NCBI GenBank assembly: GCA_009663185.1 | Contig: VJZX01000017.1 | Coordinates: 23,996-64,136, forward strand | Source: Isoptericola halalbus | GTDB taxonomy: Bacteria > Actinomycetota > Actinomycetes > Actinomycetales > Cellulomonadaceae | Reading direction: 5' to 3' | Length of the DNA stretch: 40,141 bases | Part shown: positions 1 to 7,420 of the stretch, in pieces | Numbering within the stretch: position 1 is the stretch's first letter | Layout: each line of letters starts with the position of its first letter | Position numbers and translations under genes: made by a program | Notes under the pieces: model-generated | What the model saw: the letters and a program-made list of their open reading frames with translations, nothing else | Databases searched by the model: none | What the model was told of the DNA's origin: nothing

Positions 1-250
1 AACGGTGGAGCCGACCGTCCTCCAGCATGCGGGCGAAGTTCGCCAACCCGACCCACCGCGGGTCCTGCAGCAGGTTGTAGTCCGTGAACGCCAAGTAGAG
101 GGACGCCGCCATCGGGCCGATCGTCAGTCCGACGGCGCCCAGCAGCCATGGCCCGAGGAAGATCGCCGCGGCCTTGTTGTCGGGCGTCTCCTGCTTGACC
201 CGGGCCCCGCCACCCCGAGTGGTCAGCTTCTGAAGCTCGGCAAGACTCAT
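1..250 (-). CDS. Carbohydrate ABC transporter permease, N-terminal part (runs off the left edge)
   Basis: About 83 residues are visible, starting at the ATG complementary to 248-250 behind a good Shine-Dalgarno (GGGAGGTG on the minus strand). The start has a short cytoplasmic leader, then a first membrane helix (AIFLGPWLLGAVGLTIGPM) followed by SLYLAFTDYNLLQDPRWVGL and NFARML. This is the characteristic N-terminus of MalF/UgpA-type sugar permeases, with the YNLL and WVGLxNF signature before the periplasmic loop. It should form one half of the membrane channel of an oligosaccharide importer, with the partner permease, binding protein and ATPase outside the window. It diverges from a GH115 xylan alpha-glucuronidase remnant, so a xylo-oligosaccharide or aldouronate substrate is plausible, but that is inference from context only. 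Confidence 0.85.
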   Translation of the reverse strand, partial: MSLAELQKLTTRGGGARVKQETPDNKAAAIFLGPWLLGAVGLTIGPMAASLYLAFTDYNLLQDPRWVGLANFARMLEDGRLHR

Positions 251-657
251 CGCGTCTGCACCTCCCCGTCGAACCGTGGCGCCGAGGCAGACGCCCCGGT
301 GTGCCGCGTCGCAGGTCCGAGCCGAGTCGCGGCTCGCGACGTCGGGCCGTGGCCTTCGCCCGCCCGCAGTCGTCGCGAGCAGGCCAGTCCTTGGTGCATC
401 AGCTCTCGCCTCTCCCTCGAGGTAGTACCCTTCACGCTCCGCCCCGAGGCTCTCCTGCGGGGGTCGCTGAGATAGCATGACAACGGTTTCAGAATCCGTC
501 AAGCACCGGCCATGATCGCCTGATTTTGGCGTCTTTGCAGGTAGAAGCGCTTTTGATCGAGACAGGCGGCCCTGACTTCCGATGACGATTGGGTAACGGT
601 TCCACGAAGCAACCGTTCCACGGCGTGCGAGGGAACTGGTCCACCGATGGAGGTGTC
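251..657. promoter_or_regulatory. Divergent control region between ABC permease and GH115 gene
   Basis: This 407-base gap has no convincing gene. It holds several CG-centred palindromic sites of LacI/GalR type: TGACAACGGTTTCA (478-491), AAGCGCTT within 544-554, and two related sequences TAACGGTTCCACG (594-606) and CAACCGTTCCACG (610-622). Such sites usually bind a sugar-responsive repressor. The cluster suggests that permease and glycosidase were co-regulated. Which sites are real operators cannot be decided from sequence alone. Confidence 0.45.
478..491. promoter_or_regulatory. Candidate LacI/GalR-family operator
   Basis: TGACAACGGTTTCA is a pseudo-palindrome around a central CG. Outer triplets TGA/TCA and inner positions match, as expected for the LacI/GalR consensus. 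It lies about 228 bases upstream of the permease start and 167 bases upstream of the GH115 start. Confidence 0.4.
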
Positions 658-1835
658 ATGGGTACGAGATACATCAGCGAGGTCGGGCGGGGCGGGGCGC
701 TCGTCGCCGAGCAGGGCGGCCGCACCACGGTCGCCGTGGCGGAGGGCGAGTCGGTCGCGGTCCCGCGTGCCGCCGAGGACCTCGCGCGTGACCTGGAGAA
801 GGTCTGCGGCTGCACCGCGGCGGTTTCTCACGAGCGAGCCGACTCACGCCTGGTCGTGGGGACGATCGGTGTCTCCCCCATGATCGATGCTGCCGTGGCC
901 TCGGGCGAGCTCGACGTGTCCACGCTGCACACCGCCGACGGCTTGCGCTGGGAAGGGTTCGTGATCGCCACCGTCGGCGACACGGTGTACATCGCCGGCG
1001 CCGATCGTCGAGGCACCATCTTCGGCGTCTACGACGTCTGCGAGGCGATCGGGGTGTCTCCATGGTGGTGGTTCGCGGACGCCCCGGTACGCCGACGCGA
1101 GCGCGTCGTCGTCGACGCCGGAACCCACGTGACGGACTGGCCGTCCGTGCAGTACCGCGGGATCTTCATCAACGACGAGGAGGAGGAGGAGGAGGAGCTC
1201 GAGGACCGGGCGCGTGCCCATACGTCTGACACGACGATCGGGCCCGAGACCTACGAGCGCATCTTCGAGCTCCTCCTACGGCTCAAGGCCAACTACATCT
1301 GGCCCGCGATGCACGTCAACGCCTTCAACCACGACCCGGACAACGGTCGGCTCGCGAACGACATGGGCATCGTCGTCGGCACGAGCCACTGCGACATGCT
1401 GCTGCGCAGCAACGAGAAGGAGTTCAACCCTGGGCGACTGCGCGGGACGGACCGGTCGAGTGCGACTACTCGATCCCAGGTCGCAACCGCGAGATGCTCC
1501 TGCGGTACTGGCGCGAGAGTGTCCAGCAGAACCGGAGCTATGAGGTCTCCTGGACCCTGGGCATGCGCGGGATCCACGACTACGGCTTCACGACGTCGGT
1601 GATCGACGCCGACGAGCACATGTCCGAGGCCCAGATGCACCGCACACGCGTCGCTCGCCTCGGACAGGCCATCGCGGACCAGCGCGCACTGCTTCGCGAA
1701 CAGCTCGGCGACGCCGCCGGCGACGCCTTGCAGCTGTTCATCCCGTACAAGGAGGCTCGTCGCACATCCCGTCGGGAGTGGGGAGCGCAGTGCGCCGCCT
1801 GCGGTCGCGCGGCGAGGCGGCGACGTGCCCGATGA
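658..1835 (+). pseudogene. GH115 xylan alpha-1,2-glucuronidase, frameshifted and truncated
   Basis: GH115 enzymes remove (4-O-methyl)glucuronic acid side chains from xylan. The ATG at 658 follows GGAGGTG. The first 257 codons carry GH115 hallmarks: YRGIFINDEE, then YERIFELLLRLKANYIWPAM, HVNAFNHDPDNGRLA and GTSHCDMLLRS. At about 1428-1431 the frame shifts by one missing base (aaccctggg). The next frame continues with PVECDYSIPGRNREMLLRYW, YEVSWTLGMRGIHDYG and ends its family match at FIPYKEA (about 1757). A normal GH115 is more than twice as long, so the 3' part is deleted, leaving an unrelated tail to the stop at 1835. A (GAG)7 run at 1177-1197 adds a glutamate tract inside the conserved NDEE motif. 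The gene is probably inactive. A sequencing error could explain the frameshift but not the truncation. Confidence 0.85.
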
Positions 1836-1895
1836 GGTGCAACATCGCCTGGCGAGCAGCCCAAAGGTCCGCGCTACCTACGGCTCGGACGTGAA

Positions 1896-1933
1896 GAGGC
1901 CCGGACCCGCGGGAATCCGCGGATCCGGGCCTC
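1896..1933 (-). terminator. Hairpin terminator downstream of GH5 gene (copy 1 of a repeated hairpin)
   Basis: The two arms GAGGCCCGGA-C-CCGCGG and CCGCGG-A-TCCGGGCCTC pair almost perfectly around GAAT. The hairpin starts 16 bases after the stop of the minus-strand GH5 gene and has no long U tract, as is common in high-GC actinobacteria. A homologous 38-base hairpin lies at 5806-5843 downstream of lpd, with about 33 of 38 positions identical. Confidence 0.75.
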
Positions 1934-1949
1934 TCGCGTCAGGCCCCGG

Positions 1950-3386
1950 CTACACCGAGCGCGTCCATTGCTGGGTCGTGGCCCCCGCGTCACACAGCGC
2001 GAGCGTGAGCCCCCAGGAGTCCGCCGGGCTCGCCAGGCACAGGGTCGGGTCGGCGACGCTGTTGATCGTCGCGTCGTCGTTGAGCTCCCACTGCTGCTCC
2101 GGCGCGCCGGAGCAGTCGGCGATGACGAGGGCGCTCCCGACGGCGAGCGCACCGCCCGGCGCGACGCACATGTCGCCGTAGACCGTGAGCTGCCGGTCCG
2201 CGGTCCAGTCGAACGACTGGTTGCCGCCGCCGTTGCAGTACCACAGACCGATCGCCGTACCGGCCGCCGTCGAGAAGCCCGGAACGTCGACGCAGATGTC
2301 GTCCGCACCGCTGCTGTGGTGGACGCTGACCAGTGGCGCACCCGGCGGTGCGGGCGGCAGGTCGTTCAGGACCTCGTCCTTGAGCAGGCGCCAGCCCCAC
2401 TGGATCTGCGCCAGCCCCGAGGCGTTGGTGACCTCGAGGTCGCCGTCGCCGACGACCTCGGTCAGCGTGTAGGCGTCGCCCGTGCGCAGGCCGGGCCAGT
2501 AGACGATCCCGAAGCCCTGGTCCCGTGCGACCTCCGTCAGAGCGCCGAGGTACGAGGTGGAGACGTCACCCTCGTGGTTGCCGTAGTTGAGGCCGGTGGT
2601 CATCGGCGAGCCGGCCTCGCTGACGACAGTGCGCCAACCGTACTCACCGAGGCGCGGGAGGAGGTTCGCCTTCCACTCCTCCTCGGTGGTGTGGTTAGCC
2701 CAGAACCCGTAGAAGTGCAGCGAGAGCAGCGTGCCCTCCAGCTCCTCGGCCGCACCGACGCCCGTGACGTCGTCGTTGTAGCCCGTACCCGAGATGATCA
2801 CGCGACCGCGGGGGACGTCGTCGTGATCGTCGAGCCATCCGGCGGTCAGGTCCACCCACGCGTCGAGGGAGTAGCCGAACGGCTCGTTCATGGGCTCGAA
2901 GTACACCATCGGGTCACCCCCGTACTCCGCCACGACGGTGTCCCACATCGCGTCGAAAGCGGCGGCGTCGTCGACCCGGCCATCCTTGGCGTCGTCCCCC
3001 TCCCAGTAGCTGAGGATGACCTTGAACCCGTGCCGCGTCGCGGCGTCGATGGCGCCCTGATAGGAGTCCCACCACTGGGTGCCGACGCTCGAGGGGTTGA
3101 TCGGGAGCCGCACCGTGTTGGCGCGCACCTCGCGCCGGAACTCGAGGACGACGTCGGACGCCTTGGCGTACGTCGTGCGGTAGCCGTCCTCCGTGCTCAG
3201 GCCGGAGGGCACTACCTCGTCGTCGGCGTAGTTGTCGCGCGGGTCTGCCCAGTTGACCCCACGAAACTCGCTGGTGCCGGCCGGCCCGACCGACGGGGCG
3301 CCGACGGCGGGACCGGCGGCGACCACGGCCGCGGCCGCGAGGAGACCGACTGCCGCCAGGGCGCCGGTGCGGATTGCTGCTCTCAT
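1950..3386 (-). CDS. Secreted GH5-family endoglucanase/mannanase-type glycosidase with C-terminal ricin-type (CBM13-like) domain
   Basis: This 478-residue protein starts at the ATG complementary to 3384-3386, with GGAG eight bases upstream. A signal peptide occupies about residues 1-30 (Arg start, long Ala/Val core, AVGA before mature PSVG). The GH5 catalytic fold follows. The acid/base lies in FEPMNEPFG (Glu168) and the nucleophile in RTVVSEAGSP (Glu257), with VRLPINP and LHFYGFW as further family motifs. A proline linker (LPPAPPGAPL) leads to about 130 residues with three QxW-like motifs (NQSFDW, EQQWEL, TQQWTR) and paired cysteines, typical of a beta-trefoil lectin domain. It should be exported and hydrolyse a beta-1,4-linked plant polysaccharide; the exact substrate is not readable. 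A LacI-type palindrome lies upstream at 3462-3479. Confidence 0.9.
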   Translation of the reverse strand: MRAAIRTGALAAVGLLAAAAVVAAGPAVGAPSVGPAGTSEFRGVNWADPRDNYADDEVVPSGLSTEDGYRTTYAKASDVVLEFRREVRANTVRLPINPSSVGTQWWDSYQGAIDAATRHGFKVILSYWEGDDAKDGRVDDAAAFDAMWDTVVAEYGGDPMVYFEPMNEPFGYSLDAWVDLTAGWLDDHDDVPRGRVIISGTGYNDDVTGVGAAEELEGTLLSLHFYGFWANHTTEEEWKANLLPRLGEYGWRTVVSEAGSPMTTGLNYGNHEGDVSTSYLGALTEVARDQGFGIVYWPGLRTGDAYTLTEVVGDGDLEVTNASGLAQIQWGWRLLKDEVLNDLPPAPPGAPLVSVHHSSGADDICVDVPGFSTAAGTAIGLWYCNGGGNQSFDWTADRQLTVYGDMCVAPGGALAVGSALVIADCSGAPEQQWELNDDATINSVADPTLCLASPADSWGLTLALCDAGATTQQWTRSV

Positions 3387-3461
3387 GGGACTCCGATCTG
3401 GGGGCGCGTCGCTGCGCCGCCGTCCGAGGCACCGGGGCGGACCACTCGCCAGCCCGATGCC

Positions 3462-3479
3462 GATGTTTACGCAAACATC
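3462..3479. promoter_or_regulatory. LacI-family operator palindrome upstream of GH5 gene
   Basis: GATGTTTACGCAAACATC has perfect 7-base arms around ACGC. It sits 76 bases upstream of the GH5 start codon, where a repressor would overlap the promoter. A second, shorter palindrome TTGCGCAA lies at 3496-3503. Size and CG centre match LacI/GalR-family sites. Confidence 0.65.
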
Positions 3480-3505
3480 CCACGGCGATCCTCGGTTGCG
3501 CAAGC

Positions 3506-3685
3506 ATGCCTCGGGCGCGGCGGGGCTACGACGCGCTCAGGTCGTGCTCCGACGCGTGCCGACAGGAGTTCCTCGCCCGGCCGGAGCTGTTCACCAGCCG
3601 CGCCGGCGCAGACACCGACCAGGGCACCCGGGAGGCCAGGTCGTCGCCGCCCAACCCAGAGGCGACTCAGACGTCGTGGCCGTGA
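3506..3685 (+). pseudogene. Remnant of a YHS-domain metal-binding protein
   Basis: A 59-codon frame contains SCSDACRQEFLARPELFTSR, which matches the C-terminal half of YHS domains (pattern CSxxCxxxFxxxPxxF). The N-terminal half, normally carrying a CGM motif, is missing. The codons just before the match (GYDALR where RYYF is usual) look degraded, and no ribosome site precedes the ATG at 3506. The residues after the match are low-complexity. I read it as a gene fragment. It could also be a chance match, since it is only about 20 residues. Confidence 0.35.
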
Positions 3686-3697
3686 CGGTCGACCTGC

Positions 3698-4072
3698 TCA
3701 CTCTGCGGGCGCGAACGCCTGGAAGAAGACCGGGAATGTCCCGACGACGCCGAGGCCGATCAAGACCAGCGACACTGCCAGGGCGAGGCGTGACTCGACG
3801 GGCTTGCTGCGGTAGATCAGGTGCAGGACCACCCATGCGACGAGCCAGACGGCGACCGCCCAGGTCGTCTTGCCCGACAAGGGGCCGACCGGGTCGTAGA
3901 AGTTCAGGAAGTCCTTGATCGGCTGGCTCGCCTCGGCCAGCGTGGTGAGTACGCCGAGCGCGAGCGCCCCGATGCCTGCGGCGAGGATCGCGGCCGCGAC
4001 CGGCCCTTCGGGCTTGTCCGTGGCTTCCACGTACTCAGGTGCCGTCGCGCCGGTGTCCATGTTCGCTGCCAT
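3698..4072 (-). CDS. Small membrane protein of unknown function, three predicted helices
   Basis: This 124-residue protein begins at the ATG complementary to 4070-4072 with TAGGAG upstream. After a hydrophilic start come three membrane segments: about 24-48 (AAAILAAGIGALALGVLTTL), 70-88 (TTWAVAVWLVAWVVLHLIY) and 95-118 (LALAVSLVLIGLGVVGTFPV). It starts 9 bases after the stop of the upstream membrane protein (4082-4594), so the two are almost certainly co-transcribed and may form a complex. I do not recognise a named family. The conserved pairing and lack of any soluble domain suggest an accessory subunit of a membrane redox or sensing complex, which is a guess. Confidence 0.75.
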   Translation of the reverse strand: MAANMDTGATAPEYVEATDKPEGPVAAAILAAGIGALALGVLTTLAEASQPIKDFLNFYDPVGPLSGKTTWAVAVWLVAWVVLHLIYRSKPVESRLALAVSLVLIGLGVVGTFPVFFQAFAPAE

Positions 4073-4081
4073 GACTGTCTC

Positions 4082-4594
4082 CTACACCAGGGGGGCGGTC
4101 TTGGTGATCAGTGCCCCGAAGAGCCCGGCGACCGCGGCGAAGACGAACGCCAGCACGAACAGGACGAGAGAGGTCTTGCGTAGCCTGTCGTGCCGGATCA
4201 GGCTCGCCCCGTAATAGAGGACGATGAACGCCACGGTGGTGGCCAGGATGGGGCTCAGCCAGGCCACGTGCTCCTTCCACTCCATACCGAAGTGGTGCCA
4301 CTCCGCCGTTGCGGGGTCGGCGAGAAGGATGGACCGCGGGCTGTCCGGCACGGCTTCGCGGTACCAGGGATAGACGACCCAGGTGCCGGTCAGGACGGTT
4401 CCCCAGGCCGCTATCGCCATCGCCGTGACGCCGATCTTCAGGCGAAGTGCCTTGCCGCGGACGCCCTCCGGTGTCATCTGGTGCGGACGGAGGCTCCAGA
4501 GCCCTTCGAGCCCGCCGGTGAAGCCGAGCAAGAACACGGCACCGAAGACCATGCCATGGACCAGCGTCCAGAACTCGTGGTGAGTCAGGCTCAT
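4082..4594 (-). CDS. Histidine-rich four-helix membrane protein of unknown function
   Basis: The product has 170 residues from the ATG complementary to 4592-4594 (MSLTHHEFWTLVHGM). An in-frame ATG 32 codons upstream gives an unnatural N-terminus, so the shorter start is preferred. Four membrane segments are visible (about residues 8-32, 52-76, 112-135 and 142-166). Histidines lie at the membrane edges (THHEFW, LVHGM, and EWHHFGMEWKEHVAW before helix 3), an arrangement that could ligate haem or a metal. No catalytic motif is known to me. It is the first gene of a two-gene operon with 3698-4072. The upstream region contains the tail of a decayed methyltransferase gene, so the promoter must lie within about 4595-4850. 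Confidence 0.75.
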   Translation of the reverse strand: MSLTHHEFWTLVHGMVFGAVFLLGFTGGLEGLWSLRPHQMTPEGVRGKALRLKIGVTAMAIAAWGTVLTGTWVVYPWYREAVPDSPRSILLADPATAEWHHFGMEWKEHVAWLSPILATTVAFIVLYYGASLIRHDRLRKTSLVLFVLAFVFAAVAGLFGALITKTAPLV

Positions 4595-4849
4595 CTGAGC
4601 CACCGCCTTCTCGACAGAGCAAAGCCGGTTCTCCCGAGAGACGAACCGGACCGCGCCGATCCCATGCACTCTCAACGTATCGAGCATCAAGCCTCAGCGC
4701 GCGGCAAGAAGGGATGACCCTCCATTGCCCGGAGCAGAAGCCGCCAGCTCTCCGCGGTGGGGCTGCGCGAGTTCCGGCGCCATCGTTGCCCCGGTTGGCC
4801 GACGAAGCACGCAAGACGGCTGACGAACCGTCGCGTCCGGCGCCGATCC

Positions 4850-5571
4850 CTACCGGGGCGACCTGGAGCCGGAAGACAATCGAGGTGGCGTCCTCGCGCG
4901 CAGCGCTGCCGTCGGTTCCGCTGACCGACACAGTGATCAGACCGGCCGCCGCGACAAGCCTCTGGAACCCGGCCACGGTGTACAGGGCAGCAGCCTGGGA
5001 CGCTCCACGACGGTGTTCCGTCGTCGCCGCGGCGCGTTGCGCAGCAAGGCTCGCTGAGTTCGCGTGTCTTCGTCGCGTACCTCGGACACCAGGGAGAAGC
5101 GCAGTGCGGACCCGGCCGATCCGGTCCGCGGGAGTCCTGGGACGGGACGTGCAACTGGATCAGCGCGGAACCGCCGTCGGCCAGGTGACCGCGGATGCTG
5201 CGGAGAGCCGCTTCGGTTGTGCCATCGTCCGGAAGCAGGTTGAAAATGGGCCCGGCCACGAAGATCGCCTGGAACCGGCGCGGCAGGTCGAGCGCCTCCA
5301 TCCGCTGGTGGTGGAGCGTGACAGCGATACCTTCCTCGTCCGCCCGACGTCGGCAGCGCGCCAGCATGTCCGCGGAGGAATCGACGCCCTCGACGTCGAG
5401 GCCGCACCGGCGCAGAGCGTGCAGCGGGTCACCGTCTCCACAGCCCAGCTCCAGTGCGGGACCGCCCGCTTCTCGTACGAAGGCCGCATAGGGCTCGGGG
5501 TCTTGCGAGCAGGACTTCAGCGGGGCGTAGGACTCCGCAACGATGCCGGTGTAGAAATCGGCTGGATCCAT
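4850..5571 (-). pseudogene. Class I SAM-dependent methyltransferase, broken by several frameshifts
   Basis: The gene begins MDPADFYTGIVAESYAPLKS at the ATG complementary to 5569-5571. Its first part is a good methyltransferase: LELGCGDGDPLHALRRCGL (SAM-binding motif I), VDSSADMLARC, and FVAGPIFNLLPDD. After ALIQLHVPS (about 5140) homologous pieces move between frames: EVRDEDTRTQRALLR (about 5083-5038) in a second frame, RRGDDGT (about 5035-5011) back in the first, TVVERP in the second, and TVAGFQRLVAAAGLITVSVS with SIVFRLQVAPV (down to about 4850) in the third. At least three indels are needed, so no intact C-terminus is made. The 234 bases from 5572 to 5805 upstream hold no gene I can support; they presumably carried its promoter. 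Several nearby base-call errors are the alternative explanation. Confidence 0.8.
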
Positions 5572-5805
5572 GGCCGTGCCCCACTCCTTCCGCAGCATCG
5601 CGGACCCGTGATCTTCGCGGTGTACTCGGCGGACGCTAGCGCCGGACAGATCAGGGCCACCAGCGAATATGGGGCACGGCCGGGGTACACCGAGAACACT
5701 GCATGGAGCGAGACGCGCGGAGAGCGAGAGGCAGTGGCAGCGGCAGGCTCGACCCCTCCCGCGTTCCCCTCCCGTCCCCGGGTGCAGACACACCCGTGAC
5801 GCGAA

Positions 5806-5843
5806 GAGGCCCAGATCCGCGGAATTCCGCGCATCCGGGCCTC
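5806..5843 (-). terminator. Hairpin terminator downstream of lpd (copy 2 of a repeated hairpin)
   Basis: The 38-base inverted repeat starts GAGGCCCAGATCCGCGGAAT and ends with CCGCGCATCCGGGCCTC. It lies 38 bases beyond the lpd stop codon. Sequence and spacing mirror the hairpin at 1896-1933 downstream of the GH5 gene, in the same orientation relative to the gene it follows. Confidence 0.7.
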
Positions 5844-5881
5844 TGACGAGGTGCGACGGCCTGTGACGGCCGAGCGACCGA

Positions 5882-7285
5882 CTAGAAGTTGATCATGTGA
5901 CCCACGATGCCGTGGATCGACTCCTGGATCGCCTCGGACAGCGTCGGGTGCGTGTGCACGTTGCGCGCAACCTCGTCGGCGGTGAGGTCCCACTTCTGCG
6001 CGAGCGTGAGCTCGGGCAGCATCTCGGAGACGTCCGGGCCGATCATGTGGGCGCCGAGCAGCTCGTTGTACTTGGAGTCCGCGACGATCTTGACGAAGCC
6101 CGTCGGGTCGCCCAGGCCGTGCGCCTTGCCGTTTGCCATGAACGGGAACGAGGCGACCTTGACGTCGTAGCCCTCGTCCTTGGCCTGCTGCTCGGTGAGT
6201 CCGAACGACGCGACCTGGGGCGAGCAGAACGTCGCGCGCGGCATCATGCGGTAGTCGCCGAGCGTCATCGTCTCGGCGCCCGCGATCGTCTCGGCCGCGA
6301 CGACGCCCTGCGCCTCCGCGACGTGGGCCAGCATGAGCTTGGCCGTGACGTCGCCGATCGAGTAGATGTGCGGGACATTGGTACGCATGTGGTCGTCGAT
6401 CGCGATCGCGCCCCGGTCGGTGAGCTGCACGCCGGTGTTCTCGAGCCCGAAGCCCTCGATGTTCGGCGCGAAGCCGACGGCCATGAGGACCTTGTCGACC
6501 TCGATCGAGCCGGGCTTGTCGTCCTTGACGCCCTTGTACGAGACCTTGACGGACGACCCGTTGTCCTCGACGGTCTGCACGGCCGTGGAGGTCAGGATCG
6601 TGACGCCCATCTTCTTGTACTGCTTGGCGATCTCCTTGGAGACGTCCGCGTCCTCGTTGGGCAGCGCACGGTCGAGGAACTCGATGATCGTGACGTCGAC
6701 GCCGTAGTTCTTCATGACGTAGCCGAACTCCATGCCGATGGCGCCGGCGCCGACGATGGCGACCGACTTCGGCAGCTCGCGCGTCATGATCTGCTTCTCG
6801 TACGTCACGACGTTGTCGCTGAGCTCGACGCCGGGGAGCAGGCGCACCTTCGAGCCCGTCGCGATGATCGCGTTGTCGAACGTGACGGTCTCGGTGCCGC
6901 CCTTGTTCAGGGTGACCTCGATCGTGTTCGCGTCACGGAACGTCCCGCGGCCGTCGTACTCGGTGATCTTGTTCTTCTTCATGAGGAAGTGGACGCCCTT
7001 GGTGCGGCCGTCCGCCACCTCGCGCGACCGGTCCCACGCCCTGCCGAAGTCGAACGTCACGTCACCTGACATGCCGAAGAACTCGGCCTGGTGCGTGAAG
7101 ATGTGCGCGAGCTCGGCGTTGCGCAGGAGGGCCTTCGAGGGGATGCAGCCCACGTTGAGGCACACACCACCCCAGTACTTCTCCTCGATGATGGCGACGG
7201 ACTTGCCGAGCTGGGCCGCGCGGATTGCGGCGACGTAGCCGCCGGGGCCAGCTCCGAGGAGGACGACGTCGTAGTGGGAAGCCAT
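5882..7285 (-). CDS. lpdA: Dihydrolipoyl dehydrogenase (E3)
   Basis: This 467-residue flavoprotein reoxidises the dihydrolipoyl arms of the pyruvate and 2-oxoglutarate dehydrogenase complexes and of glycine cleavage, reducing NAD+. The FAD-binding Rossmann motif [10 protein letters not shown] is at residues 11-20. The redox disulphide is in [13 protein letters not shown] (Cys42, Cys47). The NAD-binding motif is [11 protein letters not shown], the second FAD contact is YSIGDVT, and the catalytic His-Glu pair is in HTHPTLSE (His446, Glu451). Length is normal and the protein is intact. The start is the ATG complementary to 7283-7285, with only a weak ribosome site (CTGGGG). It is monocistronic here, diverges from the LLM-class oxidoreductase, and ends in a strong hairpin. 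Confidence 0.97.
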   Translation of the reverse strand: MASHYDVVLLGAGPGGYVAAIRAAQLGKSVAIIEEKYWGGVCLNVGCIPSKALLRNAELAHIFTHQAEFFGMSGDVTFDFGRAWDRSREVADGRTKGVHFLMKKNKITEYDGRGTFRDANTIEVTLNKGGTETVTFDNAIIATGSKVRLLPGVELSDNVVTYEKQIMTRELPKSVAIVGAGAIGMEFGYVMKNYGVDVTIIEFLDRALPNEDADVSKEIAKQYKKMGVTILTSTAVQTVEDNGSSVKVSYKGVKDDKPGSIEVDKVLMAVGFAPNIEGFGLENTGVQLTDRGAIAIDDHMRTNVPHIYSIGDVTAKLMLAHVAEAQGVVAAETIAGAETMTLGDYRMMPRATFCSPQVASFGLTEQQAKDEGYDVKVASFPFMANGKAHGLGDPTGFVKIVADSKYNELLGAHMIGPDVSEMLPELTLAQKWDLTADEVARNVHTHPTLSEAIQESIHGIVGHMINF

Positions 7286-7420
7286 GGACCCCAGCCTATT
7301 CGTCCCCGCAAACGCGCGGCGATGACGTCGGTGTCTCGTTGCTCACGCTGCCCGACGACGGCACGCCCGGCGCCTGTCGGTGGCGGCGGGTAGCGTCGCT
7401 CATCGACGACGGGAGGCGAG

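Noticed and set aside
589-657. Earlier ATG (589) as start of the GH115 gene
   Set aside because: It lacks a ribosome site and lies in the operator region; ATG 658 has GGAGGTG at good spacing and matches the family N-terminus.
1836-1895. Further GH115 remnant between 1836 and 1895
   Set aside because: A short stretch resembles the next conserved block of the family, but the match is too weak to count.
1968-3815. Plus-strand open frame of 615 codons opposite the GH5 gene
   Set aside because: Antisense to a complete GH5 enzyme with signal peptide and catalytic residues.
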